NCBI RefSeq assembly: GCF_030813715.1
Contig: NZ_JAUSUZ010000001.1
Coordinates: forward strand, 8,414,501 to 8,478,500
DNA length: 64,000 bases
Reading direction: 5' to 3'
Source: Catenuloplanes indicus
Lineage (GTDB): Bacteria > Actinomycetota > Actinomycetes > Mycobacteriales > Micromonosporaceae
The notes beneath the pieces were generated by a model, which was given only the letters and a program-made list of their open reading frames with translations, did not search any database and was not told the origin of the DNA. The position numbers and the translations under genes are program-made. This document shows, piece by piece, positions 8,099-17,100 of the stretch (the stretch's first letter is position 1; the number at the start of each line of letters is the position of its first letter).

Positions 8099-11000
8099 TG
8101 GCGGCCCCCGCGCGGCTGTGGCAGATGCGCCGCATCTTCCTGGACCGGATCGGCTCGCCCGCGGCCCGGTTCCGCGACGTCACGCTCGAACTGACCGGCC
8201 GGGACGGCACCCCGCTGGACACGATCCTGTGGATGCGCAACGGCGGCGGCAAGTCCACGCTGATCGCGCTGGTCTGCGCGCTGGTCCGGCCGGACCGGCG
8301 GGACTTCCTGGCCACCGCCACCACCGGCCGGCATCTTGAGGACTGCATCCTCGGCGCGGACACCGCGCACGTGGTGGTCGAGTGGGTCGACCCGGCCGGC
8401 CGCCGCCTGATCACCGGCGCGGTCTACGAGTGGGCCGACCGGGTGCAGCCCGCCGACCCGAACGCGGCGCACGACCGGCTGCGCCAGTGCTGGTACGCGT
8501 TCAGCCCGCTCGAGTCGGCGACGCAGATCGAGACGCTGCCGTTCACCCGGGCGGACGGCCGGCCGACGGACTTCAAGGAGTTCGTCAAGGCGCTCGAGGC
8601 GCTGCCGCTCGACCTGGACCCGGTGGTGGTCACCAAGCAGGAGCGGTGGGCCGGTGCGCTGACCGACCGCGGCCTCGACCCCGGCCTGTTCACCGCGATC
8701 CTGAAGATCAACGCGACCGAGGGCGGCATCGAGCACCACTTCAAGTTCAAGACCGCGGACGAGTTCGTGCAGTACCTGCTCTCGCTGGTCACCGACCCCG
8801 GCTCGGCCGGCAAGATCTCCGAGATCCTGCGCACGACGCGCGACCGCCTGGCCCGTCAGCCCCGGCTGCGCGCCGAGGTCGACTTCTGCGACGAGGCGAC
8901 CGGGCTGCTGGAGCGACTGGCCACCGCGCGCGACGAGGTGGCCGGTGCGGACCGCACGGTCGCGCTGCGCAAGGACGCCGCGGCCGGCCTGGCCGCCTCG
9001 CTGCGCGCGGCCGCGGAGGTCGCCCGCGCCCGGGCCGAGGCGGAGTCGTCCTCGGTGTCCGGGCACCGATCCGACGAGCGGGCCGCGCTGGACCGCGTCG
9101 CCGCGCTGGACGCGGAGATCCGCGAGTACGTGTGGTGGGCCGCGCACCTGCGGCACGCGGAGGCGGCCGGCGCGCATCAGGAAGCCCTGGAGGAGGTACG
9201 CCGGTCCGCGCTGGAACACGCGGCCTGGCAGATAGTGCCGCTGCTGGCCGAGCACCTGACCGCGAGCCGCCGGCTGGCCAGCGCGGTGCAGCGCCAGGAG
9301 GAGGCGGAGGCGGGCGCGGAACCGGCCCGCGCCGCCCGCGCGGAGGCGGCGGCGCTGCTGGTGGCGGTGCTCCGCGCGGTGGCGGGCACGCTGGACACCG
9401 AGGCGGCCGGGCACGCGGCGACGGCGGCGGAGTCGTCCGCCGCGCACGCGTCCGCGCGTGCGGCCGCGGGCGAGTTGCAGGCCCGGATCGGCGGCCTGGA
9501 CGCGCGGCGGCGCACGATCGACGAGCAGATCGCGGCGTTCACCACGGCGATCGAGACGGCGATCGCGGACGGCCACCTGGACTCGATCCTCGACGAGGTC
9601 GTGGGGAGCGCGGCGGCGGTGCCGCGCCGTGCGACCGGCGGCACGTCGTCCGGCGTGGACGCGGACGCGGCCGCGACCGGAGAGATCCGCGCGAACGGCC
9701 ACGGTGGCCAGTCCGGCCCCGCGGACCACGCCGGCCCGGCCGGCGCTGAAGGCGGGGCTGGTTCCGGTGGCGCCGCCGGATCTGGCGGCGGGGCTGGTTC
9801 CGGTGGCACGGCTGGCTCCGGAGGCGCCGGCTCGGGCGTCGCCGATTTCGATGGTGCCGCCGGTTCCGGTGGTGCCGCGGGCTTCCGTGGTGCGGCGGCC
9901 GGCGGCCGCGGCGTGGAGGGTGGCGGCGCGGGAGCTGCGGACGGGCCGGCCGTGCCGGGGCAGCGCAGCGGCGGCAGCGCGGCGTGGCGAGCCGGGGCGG
10001 TGCGGGCGGAGGCGATCTCCGATCAGGAGATCGAGGAGGCGTACCGAGCTGCCCGGGACGCGGACGCGGCCGTGGTGCGGGAGCTGGATGACGTGCTGCC
10101 GGCGGCGGTGGAGGCGCTCGGCGTACGGCGGCGGGACCTTGATCTGGAAGTGACGCGGCTGGCCGAGGCGCGGGACGCGGCGCTGGACCGGCGGGCCGGG
10201 CTGGTCGCGGAGCGGGAGCCACTGGTCGCGGAGATCGACGCGCTGGCGACCGAGCACCGGCTGCTGATGCTGGCCGAGGCGGACACGATCGACCCGGTCG
10301 CGGAGCACCGGCGGCTCGCGGACCTGCTCACCGAGGAGATCCTGACCGCGGACCGGCGGCGGATCGACCTCGCGGTCGCGGACGTGGAGGACCACCGGGC
10401 CACCCGGGCGCTGGAGTCCGCGCGCGGGCTGCTGCCACCGGCGCTGGATCTGGCGATGGCCGCGGACGTGCTGGCGGAGAAGCGGATCCCGGCGATCGTC
10501 GGCTGGCACTACCTGGCCGACTCGGTGCCGCCGAGCCGGTGGGCACCCGCCATCGCGGCCGCACCGGACCTGGCCGGTGGCCTGCTCGTACCCGCGGCTG
10601 AAGATCTCGAACGGGCGCGGGCCGCGCTCGCGGCGGCGGCGCTGCGGCCGACCAGCGCGGTCCGGGTGTCGACCACGGCCGCGTTGCAGCAGGTCGTGGA
10701 CGCGTTGCCGGAGCCGGGTGACGGCTTCGTGATCGCACCGGCGCAGGCGCTGTTCGACCGGACCGCCGGCGCGGCCGAGGCGGAGCGGCGACGCGCCGGG
10801 CAGCGGTCGCGCAGCGAGCAGATCCAGGAGCTGACGGACGGCCGGGACCGGGACAAGACGCTCAAGGACCGGCTGCTGATCCTGGTCGACCGGTGCCCGC
10901 CCGGCCACCGCGAACACCTGGACGAGTCGATCGCGCGCCTGGACGAGGAGGTCCGGGCCGCCGACCAGCGCGGCGCCGCGCTCGCCCGGGACCGGGCCGC

Positions 11001-12921
11001 GCTCGACGCCGAGCACGCGGAGTTGCAGGAACGCCGCCAGGCGCTGGCGGCGGAACGGCGCACGCTGGCGATCCGGATGGGTGTGCTGGCCGACATAGTG
11101 CACCGGGTACCGGCGATGGCCGGCCTGCGCGCGGAACGCGCGGCGCTGCCGGGCGCGCGGGCCGAGGCGGAGGCCGCGCTGGCGGCCGCGCAGGGCGAGG
11201 AACAGCGGTACGCGGCCGCGGCCGGTGCGGCCACCCGGGCGGCGGACGAGAAACGGTCGCGGGCCGCGGAGTACCGGGCGCGGGCCGACGAGCTGCGCCG
11301 GGTCGCCGGTGCCGCCGCGGTACCGGACGGCGAGCTGCCGTCGCTGGCGGACGCGCAGGCCGGGTACCAGGCGGCGGACGAGGCGTACCTGCGGCAGGCG
11401 TCGGAGTCGGCGCTGGAGGCCACGATCGCCGAGATCAACAACCGGCTGGCCGCGCTGGACGACCAGATCGACTCGTTCGGCCGGGCCGAGCGCGCCGCGG
11501 CGGAACTGCTGGCGGACACGCCGGAGGCGGCCGACCCGGTGTCGGTGCGGCGGTCGACCGCGATCGCGAAGGACGCGCACGACGAGGCGCTGATCGCGTC
11601 CGGTACCGCGCGGGCCGACGTACAGGCGGCCGAGCGGGTGCTGGTGGCCGCGACCGCGCGCCGGGCCGCGGGCGTCGGCGTCACGCCGCCGGACACCGCG
11701 GCGGAGGCGGACATGCGGGCCCGCGAGGTGCGGGCGGAACTCGACCGGCGGCAGGCCGAGGCGGACGCGCACGCGGCGTCGGCGGCCACGGCGGAGAGCC
11801 GGGCGCAGGCATCCGCGCGCCGGGCCGAGGATCTCGACCGGGCCGCCACCGACCTGGTGGACGAGGACACGGCGTACCCGGCCGGGGTGGCGCCGTTCAC
11901 CGGTGAGGTCTTCGACGCGGACCGCGAGGTGCGCGCGGCGCGGCGTGCGCTGCACGAGGCGGAGTCGGCGCTGGCGACCGCGCGCGGCGCGCTGACCACC
12001 GGCGGGCACCGGCTCGGGCGGTGGGCGTCGCAGGAACGGTTCGCGGTGGTCAGCCCGGAGGTGCGGGACCGGTTCCGGACCGAGAACGCGGTGGACGAGC
12101 TGGCGCCGCACGCGGAGGCGCTGGCCGCGCGGCTCACCGAGTACCGCGAGGGGCTGCTCGGCGAGCTGTCCGCGATCGACAAGGACAAGCACCTGGTCGT
12201 GACCGCGCTCTGCGCGGAGGTGCGGGAGGCGCTGAAGACGTTGCAGCGGGCGCAGAACCACGCGCAGCTGCCGGGCGGGCTCGGTGAGCAGCTGAGCAAC
12301 CGGCGGTTCCTCGACGTCGGGCCGCGGGCCAGCGTGGACACCGGGGACGCGGTGCTGCGGTCCCGGGTGGAACGGCTGGTGGACAAGCTGGTCGAGCGCA
12401 AGGAGCCGATCCCGGACGGGATGACGCTGGCGTGGGAGGCGACGTCGGCCGCGGTCGGCAAGGGGAACTTCGTCGCGCGCGTGCTGAAGCCGTCGACCGC
12501 GCTGGGCGAGGAACGGCAGCCGGTCGAGCTGATGAGCAAGTGGTCCGGCGGCGAGAAGGTCACGATCAGCCTGCTGCTGTTCTGCATGCTGGCCCGGTTG
12601 CGGGCGGCGAACCGCGGGTCGGACGTGCCGGGGCTGGGCGTGCTGCCGATGGACAACCCGCTGGGTACGGCGAACTACGTGGCGTTCCTGGACCTGCAGC
12701 GACGGGTGGCGGCGGCGAACGGGATCCAGCTGATCTTCCTGTCCGGGCTGGGGGACATGCGCGCGGTGGGACGGTTCCCGAACGTGGTCCGCATGCGCAA
12801 CACCCAGAACCAGGGCCGGTCGTACGCGCAGGTGGTGGACCGGGACCTGAACGAGGACGCGCTGACCGCGACGATCACCACCGCCCGGCTCACGCTGCCG
12901 CGCCAGGAGCGGCTGTTGTAA
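8098..12921 (+). CDS. SMC/MukB-like ATPase of a three-gene complex
   Basis: A 1607-residue SMC-like ATPase. The P-loop is MRNGGGKST (K52), but position 46, normally Gly/Ala of the Walker A, is Met. Long Ala/Arg/Glu-rich coiled coils run from about residue 260 to 1360, broken by a Gly/Ser/Ala-rich stretch at about 530-630 and a globular part near 790-860 (IVGWHYLADSVPPSRWAP) that may be the hinge. The head closes with the signature SGGE (1483-1486) and VLPMDNPLG, where the Walker B Asp (1519) is followed by Asn, not the usual catalytic Glu. It should form a DNA-loading ring with the two upstream proteins. It is longer than JetC/MksB (about 1100) and MukB (about 1480). No JetD-like TOPRIM nuclease follows. 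Confidence 0.82.
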   Translation: MAAPARLWQMRRIFLDRIGSPAARFRDVTLELTGRDGTPLDTILWMRNGGGKSTLIALVCALVRPDRRDFLATATTGRHLEDCILGADTAHVVVEWVDPAGRRLITGAVYEWADRVQPADPNAAHDRLRQCWYAFSPLESATQIETLPFTRADGRPTDFKEFVKALEALPLDLDPVVVTKQERWAGALTDRGLDPGLFTAILKINATEGGIEHHFKFKTADEFVQYLLSLVTDPGSAGKISEILRTTRDRLARQPRLRAEVDFCDEATGLLERLATARDEVAGADRTVALRKDAAAGLAASLRAAAEVARARAEAESSSVSGHRSDERAALDRVAALDAEIREYVWWAAHLRHAEAAGAHQEALEEVRRSALEHAAWQIVPLLAEHLTASRRLASAVQRQEEAEAGAEPARAARAEAAALLVAVLRAVAGTLDTEAAGHAATAAESSAAHASARAAAGELQARIGGLDARRRTIDEQIAAFTTAIETAIADGHLDSILDEVVGSAAAVPRRATGGTSSGVDADAAATGEIRANGHGGQSGPADHAGPAGAEGGAGSGGAAGSGGGAGSGGTAGSGGAGSGVADFDGAAGSGGAAGFRGAAAGGRGVEGGGAGAADGPAVPGQRSGGSAAWRAGAVRAEAISDQEIEEAYRAARDADAAVVRELDDVLPAAVEALGVRRRDLDLEVTRLAEARDAALDRRAGLVAEREPLVAEIDALATEHRLLMLAEADTIDPVAEHRRLADLLTEEILTADRRRIDLAVADVEDHRATRALESARGLLPPALDLAMAADVLAEKRIPAIVGWHYLADSVPPSRWAPAIAAAPDLAGGLLVPAAEDLERARAALAAAALRPTSAVRVSTTAALQQVVDALPEPGDGFVIAPAQALFDRTAGAAEAERRRAGQRSRSEQIQELTDGRDRDKTLKDRLLILVDRCPPGHREHLDESIARLDEEVRAADQRGAALARDRAALDAEHAELQERRQALAAERRTLAIRMGVLADIVHRVPAMAGLRAERAALPGARAEAEAALAAAQGEEQRYAAAAGAATRAADEKRSRAAEYRARADELRRVAGAAAVPDGELPSLADAQAGYQAADEAYLRQASESALEATIAEINNRLAALDDQIDSFGRAERAAAELLADTPEAADPVSVRRSTAIAKDAHDEALIASGTARADVQAAERVLVAATARRAAGVGVTPPDTAAEADMRAREVRAELDRRQAEADAHAASAATAESRAQASARRAEDLDRAATDLVDEDTAYPAGVAPFTGEVFDADREVRAARRALHEAESALATARGALTTGGHRLGRWASQERFAVVSPEVRDRFRTENAVDELAPHAEALAARLTEYREGLLGELSAIDKDKHLVVTALCAEVREALKTLQRAQNHAQLPGGLGEQLSNRRFLDVGPRASVDTGDAVLRSRVERLVDKLVERKEPIPDGMTLAWEATSAAVGKGNFVARVLKPSTALGEERQPVELMSKWSGGEKVTISLLLFCMLARLRAANRGSDVPGLGVLPMDNPLGTANYVAFLDLQRRVAAANGIQLIFLSGLGDMRAVGRFPNVVRMRNTQNQGRSYAQVVDRDLNEDALTATITTARLTLPRQERLL
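9685..9990 (+). other. Gly/Ser/Ala-rich low-complexity insert in the SMC arm
   Basis: Codons for about residues 530-631 of the SMC encode repeated GSGG, AGSGG and similar runs without Leu heptads, interrupting an otherwise continuous coiled coil. DNA of the type GGTTCCGGTGGC recurs in phase with codons, so the insert probably grew by slippage. It would act as a flexible disordered link in the arm. Confidence 0.85.
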
Positions 12922-13102
12922 CGCGTCCGCCGCCGCTGCCGGAAAGATCAGGCCGGCGGGTGCGCGCCGTCCGGGCCGGCCCACACCCCGGCCGTGCGTG
13001 GCGGCCCCGGCTGACTCATGGTGTGGCCGTCGTCCCGCGAGTCGGACGCGCCGGAGATGTGCGTCTTCGCCACGGGAGCGGCGACATGGTTGGCTGCGTC
13101 GT

Positions 13103-13891
13103 ATGCGGATCGCGGTCGAGGGTGGGGAACTGTACGGGGAGACCGCCGGTGCGGGGCGGGACCTGGTGTTGCTGCACGGGGGTGGGCTGGACGCGTCCAT
13201 GTGGGACGGGCAGTTCGAGGCGCTGGCGGTGGATCATCGGGTGACGCGGTACGACGCGCGGTCGCACGGACGGTCCACGGCGGCGCGCGGGGACTATCAC
13301 GCCTACGATGATCTCGCGGCCGTGTTGCGGTGGGTCGGGGCGGAGCGGCCGGTGCTGGTCGGGCTGTCGCTCGGCGGGCGGACCGCGATCGACTTCGCGC
13401 TGGCGTACCCGGATGTGCCGTTGACCCTGGTTCTGGTCTCGACCGGGGTCAGTGGGATGACCTTCACCGACCCGTTCACGCTCGAGTGCCAGCGTGCCCA
13501 GGCGGAGGCGGCGGCGCGGGCGGACGCGGAAGCGTTCGTCGAGGCGCTGCTCCGGGCGTGGGTGGACGGTCCGCACCGGGCGCCGCGGGACGTGCCGGTC
13601 GCGATGCGGGAGAGGTGTGCGGCGATGGTCCGGGACGGGCTCGTGCGGCTGTCGGTGACGGCGACCGGGCGGATGGTCGAGGTCGGGGCGGCCGATCGGC
13701 TGGCCGAGCTGCCGAGACCGCTGCTGACCATGGTCGGCGCGCTGGACACGACGGATATCCGGCGCGTGTCGGACGAGCTCGCGGCGCACGGCGCGGAACA
13801 GGTCGTGATCGACGGGGCGGCGCACACGGTCAACATGGATCGGCCCGATGCGTTCCTGGCGGCGCTGCGTACGTTCCTCGCTAAGGTTTGA
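13103..13891 (+). CDS. alpha/beta hydrolase
   Basis: A 262-residue single-domain alpha/beta hydrolase. It has the oxyanion segment LLHGGGLD, nucleophile S89 in VGLSLGG, and a C-terminal His (H241) in DGAAHTVNMDRP. The fold and length match carboxylesterases and 3-oxoadipate-enol-lactonase-like enzymes; the substrate cannot be assigned, and no beta-ketoadipate genes are nearby. ATG 13103 was chosen because homology begins there (RIAVEGGELYGE); no good ribosome site is seen. The Nudix gene starts 3 bases after its stop, so the two probably share a transcript. Confidence 0.85.
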   Translation: MRIAVEGGELYGETAGAGRDLVLLHGGGLDASMWDGQFEALAVDHRVTRYDARSHGRSTAARGDYHAYDDLAAVLRWVGAERPVLVGLSLGGRTAIDFALAYPDVPLTLVLVSTGVSGMTFTDPFTLECQRAQAEAAARADAEAFVEALLRAWVDGPHRAPRDVPVAMRERCAAMVRDGLVRLSVTATGRMVEVGAADRLAELPRPLLTMVGALDTTDIRRVSDELAAHGAEQVVIDGAAHTVNMDRPDAFLAALRTFLAKV

Positions 13892-13893
13892 TC

Positions 13894-14394
13894 ATGGGTG
13901 TCTCCGACTACATCGCCGGCCTGCGCAAGCAGATCGGGCATGACCTGCTGATGTTGCCCAGTGCGTCCGCGGTCGTGGTGAACGGCGCGGGGGAGTTGCT
14001 CCTGCAGCGGCGCAGTGACGACGGGCGGTGGTCGATCCCGTCCGGGGTGATCGATCCGGGGGAGCAGCCGGCCGAGGCGGCGGTGCGGGAGGTGTTCGAG
14101 GAGACCGGCGTGCGGGTGACGGTGGAGCGGCTGGCCGGGGTGGCGTTGCATCCGACCGGCTACCCGAACGGGGACCGGTGCGAGTACCTCAACGTGTGGT
14201 TCCTCTGCCGTCCGGAGCCGGGACAGGAGGGGGCGGCGCGGGTCGCGGACGACGAGTCGCTCGAGGTCGGGTGGTACGCGCCGGGTGCGCTGCCGCCGCT
14301 GAACGACTACGAGCGGCTGCGGATCGAGACCACGCTGGATGGCGGGGAGACCGCCTGGTTCGCCCGGAGCGGCGCGGACGTGCCGATGCGTTGA
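13894..14394 (+). CDS. Nudix hydrolase
   Basis: A 166-residue Nudix protein. The complete Nudix box starts at GVIDPGEQ and continues AVREVFEETGV, matching GX5EX7REUXEEXGU, so it should bind Mg2+ and cleave a nucleoside-diphosphate-linked substrate. The N-terminal ADP-ribose-type signature is not obvious. SASAVVVNGAGELLLQRR and DGRWSIPSGVIDPG give the beta-sheet core. It begins at ATG 13894 with AAGG 7 bases upstream, inside the end of the hydrolase gene, and may be coupled with it. The substrate is unknown; house-cleaning of oxidised nucleotides or NAD-type metabolites are both possible. Confidence 0.87.
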   Translation: MGVSDYIAGLRKQIGHDLLMLPSASAVVVNGAGELLLQRRSDDGRWSIPSGVIDPGEQPAEAAVREVFEETGVRVTVERLAGVALHPTGYPNGDRCEYLNVWFLCRPEPGQEGAARVADDESLEVGWYAPGALPPLNDYERLRIETTLDGGETAWFARSGADVPMR

Positions 14395-14472
14395 TATTGT
14401 CGGGCGTCGATGCAATACTCCTGGAAGCGCTCCCATCGCTTTCGCGACCCACCGATTCCGGGAGTTCAGCAT

Positions 14473-15612
14473 ATGAGGCAATACCGATTCAGTTCACTGT
14501 GGACGATCGTCGTCGCGGTGGCGGTCGCCGTCCTGGGCATGGCGGCACCGGCCAGTGCCGCGGCACCGGCCACCGTCACCACCGTCACCACCGGGTGGGG
14601 GCACACCTGCGCGGTCGGCGGCGACGCGTCGCTGTGGTGCTGGGGCAGCAACTCCAGCGGCCAGGTCGGCGACGGCACCACGACCGCGCGGAGCCAGCCG
14701 GTCGCGATCGCCGGCTCGTGGACCACGGCCGACGGCGGCACCGGGCACACCTGCGCGGTCCGCACCGACGGCTCGCTGTGGTGCTGGGGCAACAACTTCC
14801 GCGGCCAGCTCGGCGACGGCACCACCACGAACCGGACCGCACCGGTACGCGTCGGCACCGGCACCACCTGGGCCGGCGTCAGCGCCGGCGACAACCACAC
14901 GTGCGCCACCCGTACCGACGGCTCGCTCTGGTGCTGGGGTTTCGACCGGCACAGCCAGCTGGGCCAGGGCGCGTCCGTCTACACCTCGACCGTGCCGCTG
15001 CGGGTCGGCACCGCGACCACCTGGGCCGCCGTGACCACCGGGTTCGCGCACACCTGCGCGACCCGCACCGACCGGACGCTGTGGTGCTGGGGTGACAGCT
15101 CCAGCGGTCAGCTCGGCGTCGGCAGTCTCGGCTACCGCACCAGCCCCGCGCAGGTCGGCACCGCGGCCAACTGGGCCGGCGTGACCGCCGGATACACGTT
15201 CACCTGCGCGACCCGTACCGACGGCAGCCTGTGGTGCTGGGGCGAGAACGGCTACGGTCAGCTCGGCGCGGACGTGCCCTACCAGACCGCGCCGCTCCAG
15301 GTCACCGGCAGCACCTGGGCCTCGGTCACGGTCGGCTTCGACACCACCTGCGCGTCCCGCACCGACGGCAGCCTGTGGTGCTGGGGCCACAACGGCCAGG
15401 GCCAGCTCGCCGACGGCACCACCACGCACCGCAAGACCCCGGCCCGCGTCGGCACGGCCACCACCTGGACCGGCCCGCTCGCGGTCGGCTACCACGGCTG
15501 CGGCGTCCGCACCGACGGCACGCTGTGGTGCTGGGGCAACAACGGCAGCGGTCAGCTCGGCGACGGCACCACGCTCCGCCGCACCACCCCGGTTCAGGTC
15601 ATCTTCCCCTGA
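14473..15612 (+). CDS. secreted RCC1-like beta-propeller protein
   Basis: A 379-residue exported protein. Residues 1-31 form a signal peptide with the core IVVAVAVAVLGMAAPASAAA. Seven RCC1-type blades of about 50 residues follow, each with HTCAxRTDGSLWCWG and a GQLGDGTT turn, a regular closed seven-bladed propeller ending at the last residues. Two Cys per blade (HTCA and LWCWG) could make disulfides after export. Such proteins bind partners and have no catalytic motif. The start at ATG 14473 follows GGGAG by about 9 bases. A strong hairpin follows at 15629-15670, and no operon partner is seen. Confidence 0.88.
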   Translation: MRQYRFSSLWTIVVAVAVAVLGMAAPASAAAPATVTTVTTGWGHTCAVGGDASLWCWGSNSSGQVGDGTTTARSQPVAIAGSWTTADGGTGHTCAVRTDGSLWCWGNNFRGQLGDGTTTNRTAPVRVGTGTTWAGVSAGDNHTCATRTDGSLWCWGFDRHSQLGQGASVYTSTVPLRVGTATTWAAVTTGFAHTCATRTDRTLWCWGDSSSGQLGVGSLGYRTSPAQVGTAANWAGVTAGYTFTCATRTDGSLWCWGENGYGQLGADVPYQTAPLQVTGSTWASVTVGFDTTCASRTDGSLWCWGHNGQGQLADGTTTHRKTPARVGTATTWTGPLAVGYHGCGVRTDGTLWCWGNNGSGQLGDGTTLRRTTPVQVIFP

Positions 15613-15628
15613 CCGCACCACCGGCGAG

Positions 15629-15670
15629 GCCGGACTCCGGTGGCGGGACGTGCCCGCACCGGAGTCCGGC
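15629..15670 (+). terminator. long hairpin terminator after the RCC1 gene
   Basis: GCCGGACTCCGGTG (15629-15642) pairs perfectly with CACCGGAGTCCGGC (15657-15670), and the loop can extend the stem by CGGG/CCCG. No T tract follows. The rest of the stretch to the GNAT gene (15671-15972, about 300 bases) holds no gene or motif I can support. Confidence 0.75.
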
Positions 15671-15972
15671 CACCGGTCCGTTCGGATCATCGTCCGGCTT
15701 CCGGAGTGGGCCGTCGGAGCGGGCCGCACCTCGCCGGACGGCAAGGCTCCGCTGGCGCTCCGGTTGCCGGCCGGCGTCGGAGCCGGTTGCGCGCGGTGCC
15801 GGGAGAACCCCACGCGATCACCGCCGTCCCGCCGGCCCGCGGCGCGGCGTCGGTGGCCGGGTTCGTTCCTGCCACGGCGACTCGCAGGAAGGAGCGCCGG
15901 CGACGACCGGTGCGCGCGGGACGGGACCACGCCGGAAGCGGGAAGAGCGCTTTTCGCGGGTGCGGCCCGAGG

Positions 15973-16458
15973 TCAGAACTCCTGGTACATGAGGTGAAGG
16001 CCGACGCGGCCGAGGGTGGGGTGGGTGAAGGCGCGGGGGACGGTGGCGAGGACGTCGAAGCCCTGGTTGCGGTAGAGGTGGACGGCGGCGTGGTTGGACT
16101 CGACGACCGCGTTGAACTGCATGGCGGCGTAGCCGTGGGTGCGGGCCCAGGTGAGCGCGAACGTGCACAGCGCGGTGCCGATGCCGCGGCCACGCGCGTC
16201 CGGGGCGACCATGAAGCTCGCGGTGGAGACGTGGGCGCCGGGGCCGGGCCGGTTCGGGCCCATCTTCGCGGTGCCGAGCACCCGGCCGTGCTCGGCCGCG
16301 ACCACGGTCAGGCCGGGCGGCGACTCGATCCACATGGCCCGGGCCTGCGGCTCGGTCATGTGCGGGTCGTACGGGAAGGTCTCCTGGGCGGTCACCACGT
16401 CGCGGATGATCCGCCAGACGCCGGGCCAGTCGTTGTCGTCGAAGTCACGTACGGTCAC
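15973..16458 (-). CDS. GNAT-family N-acetyltransferase
   Basis: A 161-residue GNAT enzyme. The acetyl-CoA motif A is clear: STASFMVAPDARGRGIGTAL, near residues 78-97, with the R/QxxGxG/A loop RGRGIG. The C-terminal AAVHLYRNQGFDVLATVP is motif B. It should acetylate a small-molecule or protein amine in the cytoplasm; no substrate can be deduced. The start is GTG 16458, as no Shine-Dalgarno sequence exists for any start and TACCGT (16470-16465) sits 6 bases before it, typical of leaderless genes. The divergent membrane gene starts only 17 bases away. Confidence 0.88.
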   Translation of the reverse strand: MTVRDFDDNDWPGVWRIIRDVVTAQETFPYDPHMTEPQARAMWIESPPGLTVVAAEHGRVLGTAKMGPNRPGPGAHVSTASFMVAPDARGRGIGTALCTFALTWARTHGYAAMQFNAVVESNHAAVHLYRNQGFDVLATVPRAFTHPTLGRVGLHLMYQEF

Positions 16459-16463
16459 CGCGG

Positions 16464-16470
16464 TACGGTA
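16464..16470. promoter_or_regulatory. shared bidirectional -10 for two leaderless genes
   Basis: TACGGTA reads as TACGGT (16464-16469) on the plus strand and TACCGT (16470-16465) on the minus strand. Each is followed by exactly 6 bases and then GTG (16476 rightward, 16458 leftward). Both start codons would be the first transcribed bases of divergent transcripts from one overlapping -10 element. Confidence 0.6.
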
Positions 16471-16475
16471 TCCCG

Positions 16476-16946
16476 GTGGCCGGCGAGATGCTCACCGCGA
16501 TCACCTCGCTCGGCGGGGTGCTGCTCGGTGGAGGACTGTCCTATCTGGTGCAGCACACCACACTGCGGATGACCGCGCGGGCCGAGCAGCGCCGGCTGGA
16601 GTCCGAGCGGGCGGAGAACCGTCGCGCCGAGCGGCTGTCGCACCTGGAGCGGTTCGTCGCGGTGGCGGCGGAGGCGGAACGGGTCGCGTTCGAACGGCCG
16701 GACGACTGGTCCACCGGCGAGCCGTGGCCGGTCGCGGCGCAGGAGGTCATGCACCGTCTCTGGGTGGCCGAGCGCATGCTCCAGGTGCTGTATCCGGCGG
16801 AGGTGTACGCGGCGGCGCGCGCGTACTTCGAGCGGATCAACCGCGCGGTGTGGGACGGCGTGCCGTCGCTGGACGACCTGTACGGCGAGCTCGACGAGCT
16901 GCGCGGTGCCTTTCTGACGACGTCGCGCTCCGCACTGGACCGCTAG
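16476..16946 (+). CDS. small membrane-anchored coiled-coil protein, unknown
   Basis: A 156-residue protein. An N-terminal hydrophobic helix (ITSLGGVLLGGGLSYLV) is followed by a charged helix rich in Arg/Glu (AEQRRLESERAENRRAERLS, residues about 34-53), typical of a coiled coil below the membrane. A compact helical C-terminal domain follows. It looks like a bitopic protein with a cytoplasmic domain, a common type of unknown protein in actinomycetes. GTG 16476 has no ribosome site; TACGGT lies 6 bases upstream. It shares its promoter region with the divergent GNAT gene. Confidence 0.72.
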   Translation: MAGEMLTAITSLGGVLLGGGLSYLVQHTTLRMTARAEQRRLESERAENRRAERLSHLERFVAVAAEAERVAFERPDDWSTGEPWPVAAQEVMHRLWVAERMLQVLYPAEVYAAARAYFERINRAVWDGVPSLDDLYGELDELRGAFLTTSRSALDR

Positions 16947-17100
16947 GGCCTTGCCGTCCGGCCGCGGTCGCCGGGCTCCTCACCCGGGCGTGTGCGGGTG
17001 AGGAGCCGATGTTCTACTCGCCGCCGCTGGACGCGTGGGTGGTGACGCGGTTGCTGGACGCGGTGCCGCGGGACTCGGCCGGGAAGCCGGTCCGGACGGC

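Noticed and set aside
7855-13200. Very long open reading frame (about 1780 codons) on the minus strand across the SMC operon
   Set aside because: It is antisense to three genes with clear motifs and overlaps, and its translation is Arg/Pro/Gly/Gln low complexity, as expected for the shadow of high-GC codons.
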